NCBI GenBank assembly: GCA_034620365.1
Contig: JAQGEQ010000380.1
Coordinates: forward strand, 3,162,001-3,226,000
Reading direction: 5' to 3'
From: Pegea sp. RAD2-039
Lineage: Eukaryota; Chordata; Thaliacea; Salpida; Salpidae
Length of the DNA stretch: 64,000 bases
Below are positions 35,601 to 49,500 of the stretch, one piece after another. The notes under the pieces are model-generated. The model made no database searches, was not told where the DNA came from, and saw nothing but the letters and a program-made list of their open reading frames with translations. The translations under genes were made by a program, and so were the position numbers. The first letter of the stretch is position 1, and each line of letters begins with the position of its first letter.

Positions 35601-35756
35601 TGGTGAAGGTGATGGACAATGACTACCAGTCCATTCCATCTGTTCTAAACAATCACAAATAGTCTTCCATTGTTTTTCAGACTCATCACTCGTTGTGCTG
35701 ACAATATTATCATTAAAAAGCTCTGATACTAAATCAGTATTATCAGTTTGATTCAT
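32653..35756 (-). CDS. TAB2/TAB3: TAB2/TAB3-like TAK1-binding ubiquitin adaptor
   Basis: Adaptor that links K63-linked ubiquitin chains to the TAK1 kinase in NF-kB/MAPK signalling. Six exons: 34835-35756, 34198-34355, 33449-33545, 33313-33396, 33094-33218, 32653-32685; 472 aa. The long first exon is Ser/Pro/Asn-rich and disordered-looking. The coiled coil LLEHQQDRMKRLQNEF ... LREENRRLEVDCNCMYKEVD parallels the TAK1-binding region of TAB2. The C-terminus is an NZF zinc finger, VKWRCRHCTFDNHSALENCE, joined across an intron to ICEYRRDTHP, giving four cysteines and the ubiquitin-contacting Thr-Phe. The ATG at 35756 is preceded by an in-frame TAG. The N-terminal CUE domain of vertebrate TAB2/3 is not visible. 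Intron 3 is 52 bp. The U4atac gene converges on it from the other side, 238 bp away. Confidence 0.86.
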
Positions 35757-38700
35757 TATAAAAATCAAGTCACAATTATTCTAAGGTTTAAAATCAAAGT
35801 ATATCTGCAAAAAATTCTTTTTCCTAGAGTAGATATATATAGACAATTAACTGATATATATTGTATTGAAAATATAAAATTAATAAAGTAAAAATTGATT
35901 ATAATTAACTAACTTAGACCAGATATCAATTAATTTTTCCTTATTAAATGTGTAAGCATAATGATTATTATCTTACTCAACTTAAAATGTTTACGTGGTG
36001 CTTTCAACGACTAAAAAATATCATAAAAATTACATCTCTATAAGTGTGAAAAGATACAAAACAATCAACCACTATAATAATACTAAATACTTTAATAACA
36101 AATTTATCTATTAATCTACAAATCAAATAAAATATATCATTTGTTTGATCAAAATAATATTTATACAGTAACAATAAAAGAATAATTTAAGTTTATCAAA
36201 TAAATCAACTAAAATGTGACTTTATATTTATTCCATTTATTTAAGAAACATTTAAAATGGGTGAAAAATATGATATCAATTATTAAATAAATCAAAAATA
36301 ACAAAGATATAATGTTAAGAAAATATATTTTTAAATTGTTCATGTTTTCAAAACATTATAGCTATATTATGATTCAAATATATATTTATATTCATATAAA
36401 TTTTAATTTTTCTTCAGTTTTAAAACTTAAAAAGTATTGTTTAAAAAGCTATTTTTTATGATTTCAATTTTAGCATTTTAACTCATAATAAAATTGATGA
36501 AAAATCACTTATGTAAAACCCACTATAAGCCACATTTTATAAATATTACTTTTATTTATAATAAAAAATGTTCCATAAAAATTATAAAGCTAATTAATTA
36601 ATAATTATTTCATATAATTGAATTACATAATCAAATGAAAAATATATGTTACCATAACACGAAAAGTTATGAATAAATACTTTTTTGAAACTAATTTTTT
36701 TTTAATTATTGATGCAGTTTTAAGTTAATTAAGATTAAAAAAGACAAAAGATGGTGATAAAACCATAAATTAGTTGCTTACAGTCAATTAATTCAAATAA
36801 CAAAAAGAATAATAATTCATTAAAGTTATTTAAAAGAATGATTTGCAAAGATTACCTTAGTATGTTTATATATTTTTATAAAATAATGGATGTAAACATA
36901 ATAAAGAAAAATTTAAAAATATTTAATTGAGCTAAATTGAGACTTTTAGAATAAACTAAAACATAAATGAACAGATTTTAGTGAGTAAAAATCTTTATTT
37001 TAAATATACAAAGTTGATAAGATAAACATTTGGTGCTGTTATTATTTATGTAGTTTAAACAAAATTACTTAACTACCAAAAAGAAAATAAATGAAAAACA
37101 AAAGTAAAAAATCAATTTGAAAGCAAATTACGAAAGTAACTAATCAGTTGTACATCTGATGCAATAAAAATAATTTTATTGTGTTAAATGTACATAAGTA
37201 ATTGATTACAGAGTAAATAACGAAACCGGTAGAATAAAAATATGTCTAAGATAAATTCTATTTTTAGTCAGACGGTAAGTAGATTATGGTCCTAATCTTC
37301 TCAAAATACATTTAATAAAAAATAATTAATGTTTATCGTATTATTTATTTAAGCTTTCTCTGTAATATTAGTAAGATGAAATAATGTAAGAGAGATGAGA
37401 TACAAGAGAGAACGATTAAAAATTCTAATAAAATAAGAGAGTCTTAGTATGTATGATTAATTTAAGATATAACTTTTTTTAAATAGATTAAAGCTATAAG
37501 ATTTTTATTAAGGTTTTTAATCTTTTGTTTTTAGGAATCTTTATTTAGCTTACAGAGTATGTCTTTAAAAAGTAGCAGTGAAATAAAAAAGTGTTTTCAG
37601 AACAATATATTTTGTTCATACTTGGCAGCGAACTAGATTTTTGATGTTTATCTTACTCTTAAACAATATAAATAACATAGCTTTTAAATACAGATTCGCT
37701 TAGCACTTTATATACTAATACTTAATGTGTTCTTTAGTCGTATGATTCAAATATTAATTATAATGAAAGGGATAATCTACTAGCATCAAATAAATTCTGT
37801 AGATTATTTCTAATTCAAATAGTATTAATAATTACTTAATTTATAAGTAATGCTGTTTATTAGATTTTATGTTTTTTAAATGATTCTATTTTTTCAAAGC
37901 ATTGCATGTTTTGAATAACCCACATTACGAAATGCAAGATTTGCTAACTTTGAAAAGAATTTTTACTTTTTAAGCTGCTAACCTGAAATAAATGACTAAT
38001 TTGTTATTTATTTGCTAGACATTGGGCTTGGACCAACATCGCTAGTAATAAGTAAAACTAATTATTTTTTCACGCTAACGAAAAAGTTCATTAGTTTGAG
38101 ATAAAACTTTATTTAAACCGTGATTTGGTCCAGCTTGCTCGTATTTTGTATCTATTGATGATAAAATCAAATAGATCAAGTAGATCAACAGATTTGTCAA
38201 ACAAAATCTTTATATTTAATGGATTGCTTTTAGTCTTATTCTTGCTAATTGTAAGTGTAACAAGATTATAAATAATTTAAAACAAACAAAACTATTTAAG
38301 AAGTTACTTTGAAATAGTTTGAAAAAAAAATCATTTTGGCCAGATTATAGCTGACTACTTGAAGGTTATCAATATTATTAGACTACTATTATATGGTTTG
38401 ATTTTGTAAGATACTTACTTTCTCTACAATTTTGCTTATCATACATTAGTTTTACTTAAATTATTTGTAACGATTTAAAAGTGAAGATTTTGACCGATTA
38501 TTTTTTAGAAAATCGGTACTTAGTCATTTTATAAACTAACTGAACTTATTTTACTAATATTATTTTATATTTACAATTTTTAGTTTCTGAAAGTATAGCA
38601 TCATGCTAGTAAAGTACTATTAAAAGCTAGCAATCGAAAGGTCAAAATTTTCAATGACTATGTTTATTATGACATGTGCTTATATGACAAGTTTTAATCT

Positions 38701-41190
38701 TTGTCTTAATGTTTTAATTTTTGTCGCAGGCTTTATAAGTTAAGGAACTTAAGTAGCTGTTATTTTAATTTTAAGTACACATGATTCAAACCAGCATTGC
38801 TTATATTTTTAATCTTAGTTTCTTTTCATGTTACTTAATTGGCAAAAGATGACCAAAAAAGTTTGATTAAAAGAACAGTTTGTTACTTATAGTAACTATA
38901 ATTGCTAAACTCAGATTTGTATATACTGTCATTAAGCTAGTAGTAAACTAGAATTGTTTCAATGTAAACGTCTGAGAAATAACATTGACTACATATAATA
39001 GTTTAATCATTCCTAAAAACATGTGTGATTTATTAATAAATAGAGTGTACAAATTGAAATAAAATGGTTTGTTGAGTTTCTCTTTTGCAACTTAGTTGCC
39101 ACCTTTTGTGAAAGTTCTATTATATTGAACACTTTTTGTATGATTTTTAATAAAGTATATTAAAAAAACATTTTACACAAATTAATTATTTTAAATTAAA
39201 AAATTAAAAAAAATAATAATTTAACGTTAGCACATTAAAATATAATTGCGAAATATTAGACTTTGCTTAATTTATTTTAAGTCAAAGCAACAGATTTGAT
39301 CAAATAAATACTACTTTAAATAAATGTGATCTTTGCATGACTTTTATTTTTAATAAAGTTGTCATCTGAACTTTAAAACTATTTTTACTTGTATACTATC
39401 GATAACATTTGGTTGATAATTTAAGAGGAATTTATAGTAACATATGGTAAAAATTTTTACGCTTCAATGGTTATACAGTTGTTGATTATTAGAGCATTCT
39501 GTTCTCCTTGGCTTATCTAGATATATTTCACCATCTTTAATTTGTCGATAACTTGCTAATATCTCTTAATTACTGTAATTTGTAATATAAAGATATCCAT
39601 AACAAATTCCTGATCTTAAATATTTATAATTAATCAAATTGTGCAAACTTAATTTAACTTTCTTATTGCATTAAATCCTGCAGTATTTTATCTACAACAT
39701 TTTAACTTAACTACTAAAAGCTCTGATTGCAAAGGTTGCAGTGCTTAGAACGAAGCTCAAAAATAAATATTTATTGATTTAATGATATTTATATGTATAT
39801 TCATCAATTTTTATAAATAAGTCTTAAACTTTCGATGCGTTTAATAATTTAAATTATTCAAATAAACGATCAATAAGTATTAAAATCAACATTTTATTTA
39901 TCGTTGTGTTGAAATTAGTTTTTTGTAAATTTTTTCCGTCTGTTTGTTTTTAAAGTGGTTTTGTGTACTACAAAACACGTTCTTTAATATTTTAAATTAC
40001 TGCAGCAAATACTATTTCTGGGTTTTAATATTTAAAAAATTTTATTTTAAACATGCAAGAATTATTAAAATAGATTTTATTTTTACTTTATTAAGCTTGG
40101 CTTTAATTAATCTAATAATTTATATGGTATTGTTATTTAATTGTATGTTGTTAGTTTTTTTTTCTACCAAATCTTTGAGCAATTTTTAAACTTCTTGAAA
40201 TTGAACTTTTGTTATTTTGTTTTTTTAATAAATATTTAATGGGTATATTAATATTAGATTACCTTTAATACTATAGTTCTATTTTGATTGACATCTATAT
40301 GTATAATTAACTTGTCTTTTCTTGATAGATTTATCTTAATTTGTAAATTGTTCTTATCTTTTTATTTATTTTATATATAATTTGAAATTAGTTATTATTG
40401 AAAGTAGTTAGTTTAAATTTTTTTAAAGCATGTGGCTTTATTTTTTATTCAATGGTACTATTTTTAGCTCTAATTGTTTTACTATTTTGTCAACTTAAAA
40501 AATAGGTTTAATTGTTTTATTTTTATATAGTTTTAATTCATGGAGTTTTACTAAAAGGGCGTAAATAAAAAAGTTAGAGTGAAATTTTAATTTATAAGAT
40601 TAATAAAATAAATTTATAAAACTAGTTTTGATTCTATTAATTGGATTTAATTTATAAAAACTTTTGTTAAAGTTGCATCAACTTATATAATCATTAAATT
40701 GTAAATTTTTATCATATGCTACTTTTTAAGTTACCTTTTACTAAGTTTTTACTTATTTTTGTTATGTTTCATATACATAATTATAATATTTAAGTATGAC
40801 AATGAATTATAAAAGTGTATTTTGTGAAAGTTTTTATTGAAACCTTTTAAAGATTATAAAATGGTTTGCATGGAATGATTTTATTCTTATATTACTAATT
40901 CTTAGAGTATATATCATTTTATTTTTTTGATATTTTAGACTTTTTAATATAATGCAATATGAAAAAATAAAATAATGAACTTTATAAAATCTAAATAACA
41001 AATTTCATATCATGATATACATCAATTAGTTTATAAAATTAAAAAGAAATTAATTTGTTAATTTTAAAAAGAGATTATTTCTAATCCATAATTGGTTTTA
41101 TCAGCAAATTTTTATTAATATTTTCAATATTTTGTTGTTATTTTTATATTTATTTTGAACTTTATTCTTTTAAAACTTAACTTTTTCAGA
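35757..41190. other. AT-rich gene desert
   Basis: About 5.4 kb without a supportable gene. The left edge should hold the TAB2/3 promoter and 5' UTR. At about 37242 a short ATG frame (MSKINSIFSQT) ends at a GTAAGT donor-like site and could be a 5' exon, but no acceptor in the right phase was found. The frame at 39944-40189 is AT-rich chance. Confidence 0.5.
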
Positions 41191-41293
41191 TGTAATTGAC
41201 CAATCATCTAACAAATTGTTGTTTGCTCTGACCGAAACAGAGCTCAATGCGATCTATCAAAGATTAGATGTTTGATAATTACTAAGTTGTATA

Positions 41294-42733
41294 ATGATCA
41301 GTACTTTGAAGAATACTATGAATATAAAAGAAGAACAATCAACAAACAATTCCTTAACTACCTTGCAAGCTCCAGCAAGTGTTAACCAACCTGTAACACA
41401 TCAAATGAATATAATAACAGATGGTTCTCATGAGCTATCTGCTACCTCAAGATCATCATCTGTGTTGGAAGTCGGTGATGTAAGTGCAAATGTTGAAACT
41501 TTGCTTGAAAAAGCAAACTTTCCACAAAATTTTGACACTCCATCTACTGTTAGCAAATTAAATACAGCTGAAGATCAAGTGAAGAAATTTGAATGTGAAG
41601 ATGAGAACATTAAAGAAGAAGTTCAGAGTAATCAGTCCTATGAAGGTCAATCTGTTGAAAGTTCACAAGTATTTACAGAATGTAAAGATAAAAGTTGTGA
41701 CATCAGTTTGGCTGTTAACACTGATCTACTTTCAAGCTCAGATGAATCCAGTCTCTCAAGTTATGATGAGGATTTAATGATAAGTCGACAAAGACCTGTT
41801 ACTAGATTAATTGATCGTGTATCAGAGACCAGCCGAAAGAGATCAAGAAAGCAGATGAACTACTGTGAGTTGAATGATGCAGAATATGACAGCAACAATG
41901 AATCTAGATTACAATTAAATAAAAGATTGTCGAAAACAAAAGCTGATGATTCCGATTATGATGATGAACGCTATTATCTTGAATCAACTATGAAAAATAA
42001 GAAAAGTCGAAAAAGAAAGCAAGATTCAGATTATGAAGATAAATCAGATGATTCCACTAAAATAAAAAAGAAAAGTGGAAAGTCTAGAAAGAGATCTAGC
42101 ACAAGTAGTAAAACTACTTCCAAAAGTAGAAGAGGAAGGCCAAAAAAGTATATACCTACTAGTAAACCTACTGCTTCACACAACTACATTCTCAATAGAT
42201 TCATGTCTAGTCAGGAACCCCCAATAGAAGATCCAAACGAAACTAAAGATGAAAAGGGGAGCATCAGGAAAAGTGGAAGGCAAAAGAAGCAATTAAATTA
42301 TTCTGAATTGAACGAGTGTGAACTTGGAAGTTTGTTTGATGTTGAAGAGCCATCTGTAAATTTAAGTGGAGCTTTAAATTACAATGAAGGATTCGATTTC
42401 AATAAAGAAGAAATTAATGAAGAGTCTAAATATGATTTATCCAATGAGAATCAAGTAAACAGATTTGTAAAGAAGCGAGGAAGACCTCGTAAAACTACCT
42501 CTCCTATTTCATCTGATAATTTATTAAATGAGTCACAACCTGAAGAGGTTGATGTGAAAAGCTCACAAATGTCAAATCAATTTCAACATCAGTTTATTGT
42601 GGAAAATAATCCAAATCAACCCTCGCCAGGAGTTGAACTTGTACAGAACTTGCCTTTTGATCCACCACCAGCTATATTATATAGCAATGTAGTTCAACAT
42701 AACAACCCCCAGCTTTCTCGTGGTGAGTTTTAA
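41294..42733 (+). CDS. Unknown acidic/basic nuclear protein with AT-hooks
   Basis: I do not recognise the family. The frame has 479 codons. The N-terminal third is Ser/Thr/Glu-rich, followed by a Lys/Arg-rich centre with nuclear-localisation-like clusters (KKSGKSRKRSS) and two AT-hook cores, RRGRPKK and KKRGRPRK, which bind the minor groove of AT-rich DNA. A motif is repeated: RKQMNYCELNDAEYD (about residue 190) and KKQLNYSELNECELG (about residue 335), each next to a basic patch. A chromatin role is therefore likely, but it is inference. The start is the first ATG; an acceptor-like TTTTTCAG at about 41190 suggests an upstream 5' UTR exon. A strong donor (GTGAGT) 11 bp before the stop suggests the gene may splice into further exons that I could not find. 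Confidence 0.65.
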   Translation: MISTLKNTMNIKEEQSTNNSLTTLQAPASVNQPVTHQMNIITDGSHELSATSRSSSVLEVGDVSANVETLLEKANFPQNFDTPSTVSKLNTAEDQVKKFECEDENIKEEVQSNQSYEGQSVESSQVFTECKDKSCDISLAVNTDLLSSSDESSLSSYDEDLMISRQRPVTRLIDRVSETSRKRSRKQMNYCELNDAEYDSNNESRLQLNKRLSKTKADDSDYDDERYYLESTMKNKKSRKRKQDSDYEDKSDDSTKIKKKSGKSRKRSSTSSKTTSKSRRGRPKKYIPTSKPTASHNYILNRFMSSQEPPIEDPNETKDEKGSIRKSGRQKKQLNYSELNECELGSLFDVEEPSVNLSGALNYNEGFDFNKEEINEESKYDLSNENQVNRFVKKRGRPRKTTSPISSDNLLNESQPEEVDVKSSQMSNQFQHQFIVENNPNQPSPGVELVQNLPFDPPPAILYSNVVQHNNPQLSRGEF

Positions 42734-45143
42734 GCTTCAGTTGGTTTATCGAATGAGAAGACTTGAAAAGAAGAAATAAGAGAAACGAGTTGACAGTGAT
42801 GTTGATGATTGTGTAGATAGTGAAAACTGAAGGTTTCATCAAAGATGCTTTACAAACTTTTGTAAAATTGTTGTTGCTTCAAAGTGTTTTATAAAATTCA
42901 AATCAGTTACTGCATTGCTTGGGTCATTTGTTTTAATCAACTTTCAAAATTATTCAAACAATTTTGATTTGATTGAATATGAATTGTCATCTGGATGTAT
43001 CAATCTAGTATCTGTGTGTATGTACTGTTTAAATGAAATAAATTAACAAACTGAAACCTAACATGAGCATTTGTAAACTGTAAAATACAACTAATAATCT
43101 TTAAGGGGATTTTTTAGGTTGTCAAGTTTTTCAAAATCGTTGATTGAAATATTGAATTACGTAAAGATTAAAAATAAATTCTATTGATCTTAATATTTCA
43201 TACAAAAATAAATTTATCCAAATTAAGGTTTTTCGTCTGCCAAAGTCTAGTTAATATCACAAAATTTATTTAATCTTATCTGCTGTTATTTACAACTTAG
43301 TATAGCCCTATGCCAACTTATGTGGTTATGTTTTATAATTCAATCAAAAGTAAATAAAGTTAAAATAATTAGTACAAAATTTATATATTTTGTATCATTT
43401 TATTATTCGAATCGTTTAAAATGTATTCATAAATATAAAATCTGAATACTTACCTTTATATATTTAACTTTAGTTTTTAACTAAAATGCCACACAGTTGT
43501 GTTGTCAGCAGTAAATAACGTAAGAATGTTGAACTTTGTCAAAGATTTAAAGTAATAAGATTTTTTTATTGAATTTTTCAGGTAAGTATAAATTAAACAT
43601 TTAGTCTCTTTTATGAAAGTAAATATACGAGCAATAAACAAGCAAATGCTATTGAAAATTGAGTAAGCTAGTTTATTATGATTGACGGTATCATCTGTTT
43701 TACAACAGACATGGTGCAATTATGTTTTTGTATCACAAAATGTGTTCATCGTTAATGACTTGTATACATTTTTGTGTGACTTGAATAGTAAACTTTTTAA
43801 ATTACACGTATCAGGTACTTTCTATAGTTTACTTGACCATGGTGCTAATTACATTGATAGAAAATTTAAAACTTAAATTAACCATATAAAAGTTCGTAGC
43901 AGTAAGTAACTTTCAGAAAAACTACATCGCAGTTTAATAGGAGAAATTTAGACTATTTATACATTACTGATCATATTCAAAAATAAAACGGATTTCTACA
44001 ATTTGCTAACCTATTAAATATACACAGAACAACTTTAACTATGTTTTCACTAAATGAAAAAAGCTTGTAGACTTAAAATGAGACTTGAGATTATCAAATT
44101 GTCAGCAATTAAATTTATTGAACTTCTAAACTAACAATTTCAGCAATTTTTTAGCAATATTTAAGTTTTTATTATAACCTTTAAGTTTATCAGTTTGTAA
44201 ACCAGTTGGTGAGAGATATACAGAAGAAATTACTTAATTGTTATCTAAATAAATAATTGCAATCGCTAGTTACTTCACAGATGAAGCTAGAGATTCATTC
44301 TATTTAAACGATATAAATTCCTAACCTCAGTCTACATTCATTAAGCCTTTAGTTTGAAATATCGACAAAAGTAATTTGAATCCGATAATGAAAAAAGTGA
44401 ATTTAAAGATGGTAAAGTTGATTCAACACCTCGACCTGCAAACACTTTTGGACCAATAAAAATCCAGTTTTGACGCTTAACCAAACATGTTTTATAACCT
44501 GCGGTTGGTTATAAATTCTTGGAACTTGACACTTGATCAAAACGCTCATCACAAAATAATCGCAGTCTGAAACCGCAAATAAAGTTTCTCAAATGATTAA
44601 ATGAATTAATACAATTTACATTGTGGCAGCAAAATTACCATTATTTAATTAAGGTTGCCATAATCTCATACTTTATACAAAAGAAACTAATTTATAAGTA
44701 AATGTAGTTTGTCCAGCATAAAAATAGTTTTAAACTTTTGAAATAAAAACAATATTCACTTGAGAAATACTCAAAGTTAATGACTTTCAAAATATCAATT
44801 CAAGTGGTGATTATGTTATTAGATAAAAATATTTCTTTTTTACTAAAATCAGCTAAACCTTTTACTCAAGTAGGACTATTATTTAATGCTTTTAATCAAT
44901 AAACTTTTTCAGAATAGCTGAAGGAAATAAAATAAAGAGTACAGATCATTTTCTATGGTGATTAAATACCGCAGTATTTTTTCATTAGAAAAATTGAAGC
45001 AAGCACAATTTTCTATCAAAATTTATCGATCGTAAAATTTTCTAAAGATTACAACTTCAATTTCTGTGTACAACCGAAAAGAAAAAAACAGGAAACAGAA
45101 ATTTCATCAAAATATTCAGTAAGATTGCAGCTGAGAAGAGATA
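42734..45143. other. AT-rich intergenic DNA
   Basis: Contains the presumed 3' flank of the AT-hook gene. The open frames at 43477-43719 and 43682-43876 overlap on opposite strands and show no domain. I support no gene here. Confidence 0.5.
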
Positions 45144-46520
45144 TCACATCAAAGTACATCCTTTATTACGACTTTTTGAAGCTAGAATGAGATGGGGATT
45201 CGAGTTTAAAATTCTTGAAATTAATCCAAAAAAAGCTTTCTGGACATTTGCATTGCAAGTAGCTCCAACCTCAAAGAATCCAACACTACTCAGCTTCTCG
45301 GCTAAGATCTTCCCTTCCTCCTCCTGAACTTTACGAGAGAGTGTGGCTTCGTCTACTTTATTTGCAAGAAGCATAAGTGGGATCGATTTACCATCCGAAG
45401 GGTTTGTAGCTTCTTTAATAAGAGACTCTTGTTCTTTGAGAGTTTCAAATGATGAAAGATCACATAAGGAGTAGACCACAACAAGCCCGTCACAAGAAGA
45501 AGATGATGGAAGAGCAGGTAGGATCTTCATCTCGACTTCGTACTTCAGTTTATCATGCTTAATGATTTTAGAGATTACTTCTAAAAGATGAAATAATTAT
45601 TAATAAAAATTGAAAAAACTGAAAAATCACCAAATTATATAAGAAAATCCGAAGCTGCTGAAAATTTCAAATCAAATTAGTTTTTTTTTAGCTAAACTTT
45701 TCCCTGGAGAATTTCTTTTATTTTGATTTAAATTGAAAGAAATTAAAATGAAACAATTCGGGGGAATTTCGTTAAATGGAATTGCTAATACCACTTTGTA
45801 ATAATTAATTGAAGTCCAAATAAGGTAAGAAAACTTTTTCATTTGAAGTAAATATTTCTCTTTTTCATTTGTTTCACCTTTCGAAAGCTCTATCGCAGAA
45901 ATTCTTACTATCGTGATGCAAAAATATTTCAAATAATTTCTGCGAGCGTTTTTAAAGTAAATTGAATTTTATTTAAGCCGTAAAAGTAGTATAACAAAAA
46001 TGATAAAAGTAAAAAGCTCAATTATTTCGAAAATCGTTGCTTGGTGTTTTAATTTTATCATCTTTTTAAATCTTTATTCTTATTTAATATTGATGTAAAA
46101 ATAATCAATAGAAACGTTTCAACGTCAATATCTAATTTTGATAACCATCAAGATTCCTTTATTAATTAAATTTAAGATTCTAAGTTTGTTTACAAGTCTT
46201 TGAGCACAATAATTGGTTTTAATTACTATGTATTGCCTTTTAAAATAAAAAATATTAACTTTTAGGGATACAAATTTAACCTGTTGTTTAGTTTCAAACA
46301 ATTTGTGTTTTAAAAATGAACAATTTTGCAGCCGGCATTTTGTAGTAAAAAATGAAATGAATGTTAAATATAACAGCTGTAAATGAGATATTAGTTACTA
46401 ACCTGATTCTTGTTTTTCACGTATCCAACCCCATGTAAACATCGATGCCAGCGAATATTTTCCCACTTTTGCTGCACCATAAACATGAATGACGATTTTT
46501 GGGGGCGGGGTTTTTCCCAT
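45144..46520 (-). CDS. Degenerate Ras-family small GTPase with CaaX box
   Basis: Two exons, 46403-46520 and 45144-45580, joined in phase 1 across an 822-bp intron; 184 aa. The P-loop GAAKVGKYS keeps GxxxxGK but has Tyr where Ras has Ser17, the Mg2+ ligand. The switch II DxxGQ element is not recognisable: where DTAGQE would lie, the sequence reads ILPALPSSSSCDG. The base-recognition motif NKVD is intact, and EVGATC stands in for ETSAK. The C-terminus SKSRNKGCTLM is basic with a CaaX box (CTLM), predicting prenylation and membrane attachment. The lost Ser17 and Gln61 equivalents suggest weak or absent GTP cycling, as in some Rerg/RasL/Nkiras-type proteins. Orthology is unknown. Confidence 0.75.
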
Positions 46521-49500
46521 AACTGAGACACTAATTTGAAGTTTCAACTAAATTTATAAGCTAAAAAAATTATTCAAAAAGTTAATAATCTGTTTTAATC
46601 AATATTTCATTTATCAAAATGTTAATAAAAAATATCAGAAAAATAAATTGAATTTATCAAAATCGAAAATCTTTCTTCTGAACAAGGAACTAAACCGCTA
46701 AGAAATTGAACGTAATTCGAAAGTGATAATTCACTCTGGAAACGCATCAGCTAGAATTAATCATTTAAATTTATAACAAAATGCCAACCGAATCGATATT
46801 TGCAAAAACCCCATGGTACTTAATTCGATTCTTGTAAATTTTGTGCTGTGAAATATTTGTGCAGCTCAAATTGGTTTGGAATTATAATTTATATCATGAA
46901 TATAATATAAGATCCACAAACAAAATTGATAAACTTCTAGTGATTGAATTGTAAAATCTTATCTTATGATTTAATAAACTCATAGGTCTTAAAATCGATG
47001 GAAACAACATTTGTAAATAATTTTAACAAAACCTTTACCATTTTTGGAAAAAAAAACTTTGTATGATGACATCGTTTAATCTAATGATTTAAATGTTGTA
47101 ACAAAGTTTTATAAATTATTAATTTTGACAGTTTTAAACTAAGTTACAAATAAAATTAAATAAAACTTTAATAAAAACTCTTGAGATGTAAAACCAAAAA
47201 GATAATCACAAATATTATATTCATAAATTATCAAACCAAAAAATTACTCAATATAAGTATCCGTTACTAAACTACATACTTTAAATGCGTTCAAAAAAGA
47301 TTTTGAGCTACTTAAAGCTAAATGAAGTATTTTGAAATCAAAAGCAGTAGAGAGCTGTATAATATAAAATAGTGAAAAGTAAGTGACAAAAGTCATCAGT
47401 GTTATTACTCTTTCATTGAAAAGCCTTCACTGCATGGACGGTAAGAGAAACGTTTATGCAATCTTGCAATACAAAACTGTTTACTCTTTCAAAAATGACT
47501 ACAAAATTTGACATTCTTTGCCGCAAACGTTGAAATATCAATTAATAGGTGAGATATGCTGTTGATGTAATTCTACATACACATAAATTAAGTACAATAA
47601 AATTCAAAAAGATGATATAAAAATAGATAAAAGTAGGAAGACTTAATAGAAATAAGCAGCAATATACAGTATACTTGAAAAAACGTAAACAGAACTGAAT
47701 GAAAAAACTTGAACTTTTATTTTCAAAAAGTTTTTTTAATAATAAAGCTTACTCGACTTGATTTGAATATTAAGCAAAATCACAAAAGTAGAAATAAATT
47801 AATTCAATCAGCTTTCATGACAAAAACTTATTTATTGAATTCTTTCGATTATAAAACTGAAACGAAAAACTTGTGATTATCGCCCAGTACAGAAAGTGCA
47901 ACTTTTTTTAGTGTTGAAAAAAGCATTGAGACTATTTAGAAAACTAAATTTAAAAATATTTTGAAGAAAGCTGAACTAACTCTCATATTTGAGCTGACAA
48001 AAACCCTTCTCTTTCAAAATAGGTTTTCAACAAGTTTAAAGTTAAACTTGAAACTAGTTCTCAGGTACATTTTATTTATCTTTTAATAAAGTTCCTGATC
48101 AAACTACACTTGCTACTAAAAAGTTTGCATTTTTCCTGCTGGTTACAGTTGTACAAAGCTCTATGAAAAAGCTGATTTAAAAAGATAATAAACTAAACAA
48201 AAAAAGAACATCAAAGACCAAAATGTATCACTGTACTCAAAATAGAAATCAGTAGTAATCTTTAGTTATCATTCAAGTTGATAAACAAACTTGACAAGTT
48301 TTAGTTTAAAAATCACACCATAATACCATTTTAATAAACAAATCAATCTATGTTTACTGTGAGTACAAATGTTTACAAATTTTCTTTTTAACCTACTGAG
48401 TCTCTGTCTAGTTTTATGTTCAATCATTCATTTCCTGATACGTCAAATAGCTTATACACTTTGTGCGTGACGTATAACTTGCAGGAACCTAGAAGTTTCA
48501 ATGAAATGAACTTTTTACAAAATTGAATGAATTCAAAATAATTGATAAATGGCTAATCAACGAACTTTTTATCGATTGCCTTCCTTGTGATCAAAAGGTT
48601 TCTAGTCACTGAGCTAATTTTGGAAAAGCACATACACCCAAGATTGTTTACGAGGCGTATTTATACTCATTGCATACAGAAGAATCTTTTACGACCAATA
48701 AATATTCCATTTTTTTGTAGAAAAGGTACTTTAAAACCAGTTACTATAGAATCATCACTAATTTTGTGTTTATAGCTCAGTTATAAAGCTTAAAGTAAAC
48801 AAAGAGTAAAAATAAGATTTATTAATAAATTGACGAAATCCGATCGCATATATCTATATTTAAATATTCAAATAATGTATCTTTATTTGATAGCTTATCA
48901 AAAGGCAAAAAAAAAGTTTTTTCCTTAAACAATTTTCATTCTTAATTCTTTAAGCTTTCTTTTATATCATCATTTATCTTAAAAGGCCACTAAACTGTAA
49001 TTATTCGGAATTACAGACGGGAGATTCCAGAAATACGTGAGCAAATATGGTTTTAGTATCATCAAAAAAAAGTTTCATAAATTTCCGTTGAAATGTAAAT
49101 TAGTCAATTTCTTTCATATACCATAAAGTTTCAATCTCAAACTATACAGTAAATAACGAGCTAATATTAAAATTCATTAAAATTGATACTTCAATGAAAG
49201 CAGTATAGAGTAGTTTTCATACCAAAATGTTTTAACAGAGTAACAAAATTATTGATTAACTAATTAACTTTCTCAATAAAATTTTTAAGAAAACAAGTTA
49301 ACAACATAAAATTCTCCTTAGACTTATTTCTAATAAGCTTTATTCTCTTTCTTTACAAAAAAAAATATTTTTGTAAACTAACAAATAATTTTTAAGTAAT
49401 TCTTCTATAGCAAACGTGTTACTACCAATCTTTTACTAAGCTTAACGTCAGGCAATTTTAGGTATGCAATAAAAAAGCCTATAATTTTAGATCATTTAAA

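Noticed and set aside
39944-40189. Open frame of 81 codons resembling a membrane protein
   Set aside because: Phe/Leu/Ile bias comes from T-rich DNA; no start context, no homology recognised.
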